Positions 1 through 8,800 of a DNA stretch of 21,859 nt are shown in pieces. This DNA is from Elysia marginata (lineage: Eukaryota > Mollusca > Gastropoda > Plakobranchidae). The notes under the pieces were generated by a model. The model had not been told where the DNA came from and made no database searches. It saw only the letters and a program-made list of their open reading frames with translations. The number at the start of each line of letters is the position of its first letter. The first letter of the stretch is position 1. Location of the stretch: contig BMAT01007800.1 of NCBI GenBank assembly GCA_019649035.1, positions 53,496 to 75,354 of the forward strand. The letters run 5' to 3'. Position numbers and translations under genes: made by a program.

Positions 1-1217
1 CTTTATTTCCAAAAATATTTAAAATTCCTTTCTCAGCCAAAACACACTAACGTGCATTTTCAAATCAGCAATAAAAATTAATTAAAAAAAATGATTAAAA
101 TGGCCTACATGTATTGTTTAATTTGTAAAACTGTACAACAACCAAACACAAAAGACATAAATTGCTGTACCCGATAATTTATTACATATAATAAATTTCA
201 GAATCGGCAAATGAAGAAGATTTATATAACACATTAGCCACACAAATCAAATAGGCCTACACTGCATAGTACTGGTACTGCGCCGTAAGTCTAGGCCTGC
301 AGGTAAATTTTTATATCAGAGGTATGAGTAATACGTGTACTGGTACCGTAATTTACCAACACAGGGTGCTGCAATTGTTTCATACAGAAAATATAGCACT
401 AGCAGTTAAAGTTTAAACTAAAAGAACAACGTGGTGCAAAACACGACTTAAGTCTAGCAATTTGGCCTGCAACCATAAGGGGGAAACAAAAGGGTAGGGG
501 AGGCGTGATCGGGGCGAGAAGAAAGCCAACCACACAATGCTACACAAGCCAAGGGCTAGCCTTCAGTCCACCTGTCACTGTCACTCAGTAGATTACAGTA
601 CGGGTGGGCGGGCGAGGTGTTGGCAATTTGCATTATCTGATTTGTTCGTCCACGCCCCACAGGTCTTTGTCCACCTTTTAGTTTTACCCTCTCTCTTCAC
701 ACTTCTGCCTGCAAGTCTTACCCTTCACAGTCACACAACATGTGTGGGTAGATAGGCCTGCGTCTTAACGAAGATTCGAATTTCTGTGGAGTGATGCTGG
801 CCTATCCCTCAAAACGAGCTAACTCGCTATCGCTCGCATCCCAGTGCTTGCCTGGTCCACTTAAAAAGGTAATTTTTCCCGATTTAGCCGATATAATGTG
901 CGTTTAGGGTATACTGATTATATAGAAATAAATCGGTCATAGCGATTTGGCGTTAGTTTAACCGTAGCGTGCATTTAAGTGGAGTGCGTTTAACCATATA
1001 CTACTGTACGTTGGTCAGGACAAATATGATATACAGCGTATGTTATTGGTCTCAAAGAGGTTTATGTGAACATATCTGAAAGTGAAACCAAAAGCTTAGT
1101 TTTCTAGATGGCCTGGTAGTTCAACATCGTTCGAGTTTGTCATGCTCTGCTTTTTGTGTCAATAGGGGGTGTAAGATCCATGTCTTCATCCATATTTTTC
1201 TTGCTGCTCCATTTTCA
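1..1217. other. Stretch with no recognisable gene
   Basis: AT-rich sequence with several TAGGCCTAC/TAGGCCTGC words (near 252, 290, 753). A locally GC-richer patch lies at about 480-850, with a GC-box-like GGTGGGCGGGCG at about 604. A 72-codon open frame at 537-755 shows no domain or splice context and is probably chance. The patch could be promoter-like, but no TATA box, initiator or downstream first exon supports that. Confidence 0.5.
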
Positions 1218-1502
1218 GTGGAGCAGTGTGGCTCAGGGACATGCACAGTGGGCTTGTGATCTAGGGGTTGCGGGTTCGATTCCCAACCACGACTTATGTG
1301 GTAATTGCCTTCAAAGGAAAGCAATTTATTCACACTTTCCTCCGGCCACCCACCTGTAAAATGGGTACTGGTTGAAGGCATTACTTGAAATTTGTGGAAT
1401 GTTAGCACTTTTGAGGGCCGCACAGGCTGTCTTACTGTACTGCTTTGAAAGAATGAGTTGAGTTTCCCTGGTGTGTAAAACAGTGTATTGGCCTGTTAGG
1501 GG
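1218..1502 (+). repeat. tRNA-derived SINE, family 1, copy 1
   Basis: The copy starts at GTGGAGCAG and continues with a tRNA-like head that includes a GGTTCGATTCC B box at 1273-1283. It then has the family body (GGAAAGCAATTT, ACTTTCCTC, CCACCCACCTGTAAAAT) and the tail GTGTATTGGCCTG. The same order of blocks recurs inverted at 19533-19771 and 21677-21859, and in a deleted form at 19981-20066, so this is a dispersed family and not a tRNA gene. The A-box region is degenerate here, so the copy is probably old. An inverted CTGCTCC/GGAGCAG pair lies across its 5' edge. Confidence 0.85.
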
Positions 1503-2476
1503 AAATAAGTAAAATCTCGAGACTTTCTTCTGTGGTAGAACACTAATCATTTTGTTCTGTTAGGCCTACGTTATTTCATCTAATCATTCCTTTCTGGGCT
1601 CAGAATTATAGCGGATCAATCAATTAACACTGACAAGCGAAGTTCATCTTGGTTTTACATGTACGTGTAATTAGATAGTTGTTTATTTTGGTCCAAAATT
1701 ATGAACAGAATCTTTAGAAAATAGAAGCTATCCTTTCTATAATCAGGTGTCTGCACAGTCTAGCTTGGATATTTCGAACTCCTCGGAAACAAAATTCAAC
1801 TTTGAATTATCTAAAAACTGATTAATATACTTAACAAAAAAAAATTAAAAATTTGGTAAACTGAATATTATTTGAATTGAGCAAATATTTGAAATATCCA
1901 GGTTCCAAATGTATGGACTCAATTGCATTTTCAACAAACCTCTTTGTTTCTACTTTCTACAGTGCTCACTATCTTTAAATGCTGAATCCAAAAAGAAACA
2001 ATGGGCGCAAACAGTATTTTAATTAATCATCCTGATTTATCAGTTTGAACTTTGATAAGAAAACTTATAGTGAACTCAAATAGAAACAGTATGTGTATGA
2101 TGTTATCTGGGAAAACTCGGGCACATTATTAGATTAAAATGAAAAGTTTATACTTTGGTGAACACTGTTATCATGTAATTTTAATACATTATAGTCGTAG
2201 AGTAGAAATCTCAAGTTATGTCGTATGTTACAAGTAAATGTCCAAATTCTAAAGTATAAATGTACAAATATAACTACAAGTTATTCAGACATTCAAAACT
2301 TCTTTCGCGTTAATATTTATTTTAACTAATATTATCACAAGCAGTGAAGCTTAAGTTCGCTACCATTTAAAAATCAAGTCTTGAGGATTTTTGTGTGATC
2401 TGGGGTCATTCCATCCCTTCTTTCAAAAAAATTATAGATAAGGGCAATTCCTCCTAGATTTCTGTGCTGTTAAGAA
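1503..2476. other. AT-rich intergenic sequence, nothing recognised
   Basis: No open frame with domain content, no tRNA-like boxes and no clear terminal repeats were seen. Runs of A and T are scattered throughout. Confidence 0.5.
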
Positions 2477-2632
2477 AAGTAGATTGAAATCCCCTTAAAG
2501 TCAACACCTTTAAGGGAAACTTGCTGAATCCCAACACTTTTGGCAGACCCATTCTGTATTTCTTTATACCTTTGCTTTGTTGAAAGTCAACCCTGGCTGC
2601 GCAGGGATGTTGACTTTATCAGGATTCCACTG
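2477..2632. mobile_element. Short pogo/Tigger-type MITE (putative)
   Basis: The right end reads GGATTCCACTG followed by TA. Its reverse complement, CAGTGGAATCC, resembles pogo/Tigger termini. The word AAAGTCAACA at 2497-2506 recurs inverted at 2608-2617, about 15-25 bases inside each end, and ATCC lies outside it on both sides. The left terminus (AAAGTAGATTGAAATCC) is diverged, so the exact start is uncertain. Two hairpins lie inside: CCCTTAAAG/CTTTAAGGG (2492-2516) and an imperfect one at 2581-2618. No coding capacity is present. The family call is an inference from the terminal motif. Confidence 0.5.
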
Positions 2633-3047
2633 TAAACTGAAGTAGAATTTCATGTGTGTTTTTGTTTCCTGAAAATTTACACAAAAACTTTATGATATAG
2701 AATGCTCTCTTTAGGTATGTTCAATTGCCCCAGGCATAAGAATAACCTGTGAGGCTTGGGGTGGCTTTACCCTCAGATCACAAAAACTGTTCAATGCCAT
2801 AAATGTTTGAGCTTTGTTTCAATAATTGTGGTATATTCCAGTGTGGATATTCCAAAGTTTAACTTTAAATTATTTGTATTTCAACTTATCAGTGTATTTT
2901 AAAACAGAAGTAAGATTGGTACTACATTGTATAAATATCTTGCGACCAGTCAAAATGAATCTTAAGTCAAAATCGGAAAAGAGTGAGATATTAGTATTGC
3001 AGAAAAGCTTATTTTCTCTACTTTCAAATAACAGCAAACAGAAAAGC
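2633..3047. other. AT-rich intergenic sequence, nothing recognised
   Basis: An 87-codon open frame (2826-3089) runs through this stretch into the following hairpin. Its translation is low in complexity, has no domain, and overlaps an opposite-strand frame of similar length, so I treat it as chance. Confidence 0.5.
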
Positions 3048-3109
3048 TCTATCATCATGCTTATGTGTAAAGATATATATATATCTTAAAACATAAGCAT
3101 GATGATAGA
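3048..3109. repeat. Near-perfect inverted repeat (hairpin)
   Basis: A 19-bp arm, TCTATCATCATGCTTATGT at 3048-3066, is matched exactly in reverse complement at 3091-3109. The 24-bp spacer contains its own palindrome, AAGATATATATATATCTT, so the fold can extend almost to the centre. It could be a microRNA-like precursor, a small palindromic MITE or a cruciform-prone site. No target duplication is evident at its edges. Confidence 0.8.
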
Positions 3110-4546
3110 TTGGCATGTTTAGGGTTTTAGAAATGGGAGAAAATTGCTTTCAAAGTTTAGAAAACTATCAAGGTGAAGAGTCCTTAGGAACCATATCAAC
3201 TAAGATTAAACACATAAAACATGAACCAGAGGTGAAAAATGTTTAGAAATGGTTTTAAAATAAATATCCAACATAAAAAAATTTTAACGTCTTAAAGTTA
3301 AAACTCATCAAATTTTGAAAGCCTATATGTCAAAACCAGGCGGCGTCACGTCGACTCATTTTTAAAGAATGCGAGACAGATATAGTTAGAGTCAAACAAT
3401 TATTTGAGATATCTAGGTTCAATTTATCTGAACGCGGCTGGATTTGTTCAAGGATCAGAGAGTTTAGCACAACTGGGAAGCCATGGGCATCGTGCCGACT
3501 GCTGCTGTACCAGTCAAAACTCATTGCTGTACCAGTCAAAACTCATACAGTAAATACATAAAGTTCATAAACTGAAAAGAAAAAATTGTTGGACCGCAAA
3601 GAAACTGCCTCAAAGTCTGTCTTAGTATTGTTTCTTGAGCTGTACTGAAATTGTTTTGGCAGCCACTGCTTTTTAACTGAAACATTTTGTCATATTTTTC
3701 ATTTTGGCCTTGAATAAAGATACAGTAAACTCTAGTATCAGACGAACAACACGAATTAGCTCCGAACCAAACCATGACCTTGTCAAGAGAAGCTTAGACT
3801 GGGCCTACCTACTAAGCTGAATGAAACACTGAAAGGATCTCCAGGATCCAAAGCAAATCACATTGTAAAAATGCAACGATGAACAGTTTAAGACTTGAGA
3901 TTTTGTAGCTTGTTGTGGCGAAGAAACTCGAAAAAAAACAACAACCAAAATCTGATAATTAACTTCAACATTGTCAACGATTTTGAAGAGAAAAGAGTAA
4001 AACACAAAAAAAGCTTGAGCTGAATTAAAGTTTCAGCAAACTTCTGCTAAACCAAAAATGACTGTTAACTGAAAAATAGTTGTAGTTTTTTGCTCTAAAA
4101 GTTTTGGCTTAAAGCTTAGTTGTAGTTTTTACTCCTGCAATATGTGAAATATTTTACAGTATTGTTTGTTAATGCCATGATATTATTGTAGGCCCGATGG
4201 TTACATGACTGCAATTAGTCATTCTATGAATTTCTATGAATTTTTTTAAGAGCAACCAATGATGAGGTTGACTTTTGACGGGTGGAATTTGCGACATAAT
4301 TGGACATGATATGCCAAAAACTAAAACTATCATGCAAAGAAAGCTTTTCATACCTTTTCAACCATTTAAGTCTTTGTTTAATTCCGTTTTAGATTAAAAT
4401 TTGAAGGAATAGAGAAAGTCACCACAGCTTCAAGTTTATTTGAACAAAGTTTATACATGTACAGTGTGACCTTGGAAATAGGAAACCCAGGAAAGGGGAA
4501 AAGATTTAAAAGAAACAGAATTTCTTTTCCATATAAACTACTCTCT
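3110..4546. other. Intergenic sequence with small direct repeat only
   Basis: Several minus-strand open frames of 60-80 codons (3330-4351) show no domains. The only structure I see is the 22-bp tandem duplication listed separately. Confidence 0.45.
3503..3546. repeat. 22-bp unit tandemly duplicated
   Basis: The unit beginning TGCTGTACCAGTC and ending AAAACTCAT is present twice head-to-tail without a mismatch (3503-3524 and 3525-3546). Exact identity suggests a recent local duplication. Confidence 0.9.
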
Positions 4547-4554
4547 TAATTGGG

Positions 4555-5019
4555 AAGAGGGACCTGACAAATTGGGAAACTTGTAAAATTTGAATGGTAT
4601 CTAGAAGTACCCCATAGACAGACTTGTTGTGTACTCAAGTGTTTTGCTCAAATAACACCTGTCCAGTCTGACGCAACATTTATCTGCACAAGCCCAGGTT
4701 ATGGCTGAAGCGTCATGCCATATGAATGCTAGATTTTTTCAGGGCCCTGTGAGGCAAGGCAATCTTTATCATCCTGCTTCCTGACTGAAGGAAGAACTGA
4801 ATCCCGACTATTTTCATGCAATGAAATTTTTATATCCTCTTTTGATACCACAGATCAATTTAAAATCTGCAAACAAACCATGTTGATTGTAATTACAGAG
4901 GTTATTATTTGACTGGGGTTAAAACTGAAGCTTCAGGTAGCCCAACAAATCGAGAAACCTTGCAAAGTAGAAAAAAAGGCGTTATCTCGCAACATTTCCC
5001 AATTAGTGAGGTCCCTCTG
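4555..5019. mobile_element. hAT-type MITE, 465 bp (putative)
   Basis: Imperfect terminal inverted repeats of about 27 bp share AGAGGGACCT and then, three bases further in, AATTGGGAAA, at the left end (4555-4584) and inverted at the right end (4990-5019). The right terminus begins CAGAGGG when read inward, which fits hAT termini (CAGNG). The flanking 8-mers TAATTGGG (4547-4554) and TAATTGCA (5020-5027) match at six of eight positions, which fits a decayed 8-bp hAT target duplication. No transposase-like frame lies inside, so the element is non-autonomous. Family assignment rests on the terminus and duplication length only. Confidence 0.65.
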
Positions 5020-5184
5020 TAATTGCAACTCATTTCCATATTTAAGAATTAAGATGAAATTAGAAGTTGGTGGTGGTGATGAATATAATAGTAAAAGTGA
5101 GGAGGGTAATTTTCATGAAACTTGTCTGAATACTCATACTATAAAACAAAGTTTCCTGTACACAAGAAGAGCGTTGGGTAACAA

Positions 5185-5397
5185 GGAGCAGTGTCCTTAC
5201 CTTTTCAGGCACACGGCGTAGTGAGTTTGCCATTGCTTTCCTCGCCGCCTTTATTTTTTGCTAAGTAATAAGAGACTTAGCTACCCATTAGGTGCTGGGT
5301 AGGTACAAGGGAGCAAATAAAGTTTTTGGCGCGGCTGGGAATCAAACCCGATGCCTCTGTGGTAGCGGTCATTCGCTCTACCAATTCCCCCCTCGCT
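5185..5397 (-). repeat. tRNA-derived SINE, family 2
   Basis: Read on the minus strand, this begins with a tRNA-like head containing GGTAGAGCGAATGACC (A-box region) and GGGTTTGATTCCC (B box; plus-strand 5337-5349). A body follows with CTACCCAGCACC, a TTATTTTTTGC-type AT block and a 3' part containing GGCGGCGAGGAAAGCAATGG. The head resembles a tRNA but lacks a clean acceptor stem and runs directly into the body, so it is not called as a tRNA gene. It is about 210 bp long and lies upstream of the first recognised exon of the host gene. Confidence 0.7.
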
Positions 5398-5678
5398 CAC
5401 CCCGCTCATGCTGTAGCTACTTTACTCAAAAAATAATTGCAACAGTGAGAGTAATAAAATGATGATGAATGATGATTATGATATTTAACCGTGACAACAA
5501 GATTAGGCTGCTACTGATAATGATTTGCTGCTATTGATATAATTTTTTGTGGAAAATTTGTAAGTGCAACTGAAAATTTTGAAACCCAAGGCATAAGGTA
5601 TATTAAAATTTTACTAGTATTAATGAGGATGTTGGATCAAAGGTTTTAGTGGTTATACTTATAATGTGGCTTTTGCAG

Positions 5679-5843
5679 GGCGCGAGGACAGCACTGGTCA
5701 GTGAGCAGTAAACAACAACAGCAGCAACAGCATCACCAACAGAAACAGCAGCTCTATCAGCAGCAAGACACAGCCGGTCCTTCAGGGGGAGGGGGACATC
5801 CAACACGCAGGTCAGAACGACACAGATACACAGACCCTGCAAC
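5679..5843 (+). CDS. Exon a of the Gln/His-rich gene
   Basis: The acceptor TGGCTTTTGCAG precedes 5679 and the donor AC|GTGAGC follows 5843. The exon enters after two bases of a codon and leaves after two bases. The frame gives QHWSVSSK, then a Gln/His stretch, then GGGGHPTRRSERHRYTDPA. The other two frames hit stops early. Any exon upstream must therefore end in phase 2. Confidence 0.7.
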
Positions 5844-8800
5844 GTGAGCATTTCTGTCTGTCTGCCCCTATCACCTCCATGTCTCTCTTGTTTTTCACTC
5901 CACTTGCCATCTTTTCCAATGATGTTTTCTCAGTCTCTTTGTCTGCCTGGATTAAAATAATGAGCAGTAATTGCTAAATGGCTTTTGTTTTGTTCTTGTC
6001 CCTCTCATTTAATAGCCTTCATCATGTCTCATAGTAAATAGTAGATGCAGTAACTGCTCAATCAAATGATTGAAAGATTTTAAAGGTATGAAATTGGCTA
6101 TGGAGAGAGGTAGGCTTTAAGTGGAAATGACCGAAATATCTGCCTTTAGTATGATTCGAACCTTTGACTTTTAAAAGTTATAGCAGTATTGGCACCCATC
6201 GTCTTGCCTCTTAGAGAAATGTAGCTTTTACCATGTCACCACTATGCTCCTTAAGAAGTTACATGGTGAAGCCACTTGCTTACTTAAACGGGAAGATCTA
6301 AATCGCACCAAAGGCAACCATTGAAAACAGAAACGCACCAACACTCAGCTATAAACTACAAACACAGAATACAAACGATAACATTTTAAGCTATGCCTCA
6401 TATAAATTGTAGATCTAGAGATCAGAATATTAGTGGAGGCAGTCATTGCTCAATCACAATGATTGAAAGATTTTAAAGGTATAAAATTAGCATTGGAGAA
6501 AAGTAGGCTAGTGGAAATGCCCAAAATGCTTACCTTAAGAATTGAAGGTTCAAATCATAACTGATATCTATTTGAAGTGCCGTCACCAGATCCACTTGAA
6601 CTTTTACATATGTACTAATTGAATTAACTCAAGTAATTAATTTGAAGAGAAAGGTTGAATGCTGGTGGAAATGGAAAATATGGGTCCGGCAGTACCTAGT
6701 CCAAAATTTGAAAATGATTTGATACCGGCAGTGAATGACTTATCTTTCTTGCAATTTACACTTCACAGCCCAATGATGAGTGAGGCGAGTGACAACAGCA
6801 TCAATGAGTTTGAGAGTCCAGCCTCCTCACAGCATCATCATCATCACCATCACCCCCGCCATCATCACCAGCAGCAGCAGCAACACTACTACTACAACCA
6901 GCAGCAGCAGCATCACCAATCTCCTCACCAGAAGGCAGTCACTCCGCAGCAGATGATGAGTTCACCGATGACATCTGGGGTTGGTTAAGCTGAGCAGTTT
7001 TAGTTTTCTAAATTAATTTCATTGAGTTACCATATCTATGTGGTGCAGCTGTATGAACATTTCACCAAATGCTTACAAATTATGACCACTTATCTTCAAT
7101 GTTTTACAAAAACATACAGCTTGTGCTAAGACTAAGAACATAAATAAAACTCCTATACTAATACTATATTGGTCTTGGCCACTTACAAATTTTTTAAATG
7201 GAATTTCTAAGATTTGAAAACCCTGGAGAAGGAGTGTGTTACATTGAATTTTGCTTTTTTCTCTCTTTTTATTTACCCAAAAGCCATCAACACCTCACGG
7301 GCCTATGACACCTCAAGGTCAAGGCCATTACTATCAACACCAGGGGGCGCTGTTTGAGGAGGAGTCCTCACAGTTCATCGACGAGGCCTCAGTAAGCACA
7401 TCTTTTTTATTACCAGCAGCTTAAATGAACCAAGGGTCGGGTGTTTAAAGCAGAAGTTGGCTGTCAATATGACATTGTTTTGACTTTAAATTCTTGTAAC
7501 TTGCAGTAGAAAATCATGGTTCATTAAAGCTGCTTTCCATATATAATAAATTCCAGGTGTTCTTATGAATTCTTAATCAAACAAAATTCAGACAAGACAT
7601 AATTGCTGAAGACTGATATCTGGTCTTGTTGCATGACAAACCATTATAAAAAATTAATACCGGGTTCAGTGGTGCATATCTCTATTCACACACATTTTCC
7701 CAGCTAGAGGCTTAGGTACTAAAATTAAGGTTTCTCTTGGAATCTTTGGCTGTATTAATGAAAAAATATTGATGTGTCGTTGATTGTTAGAGACGACACA
7801 TGCAACGCCACCATCATCATCACCAGCAACAACAACAGCAACAGCAGCAACCAATGGCTCCAGGAGCCTATGTGAGTGGTGTATTGATTGGTTGGTGTTG
7901 TATCATGGCAGATTATTACAGTTATACAATAACCAACCCTTCGGTGTTGTCCTGGAGTTGTAGACAATCTATTGAGTGTCTGTTTTTCAAACAAAAAAAA
8001 TTGTTTTGAAGAACTGGCAATGTCATTACCTTGTTTGTTGAAAAGAGTGGCTATAGCAGAATGAGCCAGTTTTTTATAAAGTTGAAAATCATGATCCTCA
8101 AGTGGACTGGCTGGCATAAGGTTGATTGCTGATTTAAATTCTACTGATGCTATCAAAGCACATGGTATTTTAAAATCTCTCCCTGTCTCTCTATCTGTCT
8201 CTCTATCTGTCCCTGTCTATCTGTCTGTCTGTCTCTCTCTCTCCCTGTCTCCCTGTCTCTCTACTTGTCTGTCTCTCTCTATCTCTCTCCCTGTCTCCCC
8301 CCCTCCCCTCTCCCTCTTTGACATCACTGGGTAAAGTTAGAGCTTTCATGCCAACCAGAGGATTTTTTTCAACAAAGGTTGATGGCAATAATGATAAAAT
8401 TCTCTATTGTGTACTCAATAAGACATTAAAAATAAAACTGGATCTAATTTTGTTTTAATATTTCCTTGTTTCTCAGAGATTTGCTTTAACAGTATCAAGT
8501 TCTTTTTCTAAGTAATAAATATGTGAGGCTTGAATTAAAAGCAAATCCAAAGATTTTTATTCAAGGATTCTTATTTTGCCTGATTGTTACTGTCATACGT
8601 TACTTTTTGTCTTTTGTGTGTTACACATAAATAATTTTATATTATTTTGTAAACTTAGTTTGCACCAATGTTATACCAATAGAACAGTATTGTCTCCTGC
8701 CTTTTTTAAAGTTGCTTTTGTTGCCCAAAACTCTTTAGTTTATTGTCTCACAAAGATATTTTTCAAGGGTACTGTTCTTAAAAGATTATTTAATTTTGAG

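Noticed and set aside
480-850. CpG-island promoter for a gene on the left
   Set aside because: There is only one GC-box-like word and modest GC content, and no exon or start signal follows.
1234-1290. tRNA gene at the SINE head
   Set aside because: It has a B box but a degenerate A-box half and no acceptor stem, and it continues into a body shared by the other copies.
5603-5851. 82-codon minus-strand frame opposite exon a
   Set aside because: It is the antisense of CAG/CAA repeats (Leu/Val/Ala-rich); the plus strand has splice signals and phase agreement.
6659-6768. Continuation of the exon b frame upstream to an ATG at 6659
   Set aside because: A stop codon directly precedes the ATG, no acceptor fits there, and a strong pyrimidine tract plus CAG at 6768 joins exon a in the correct phase.
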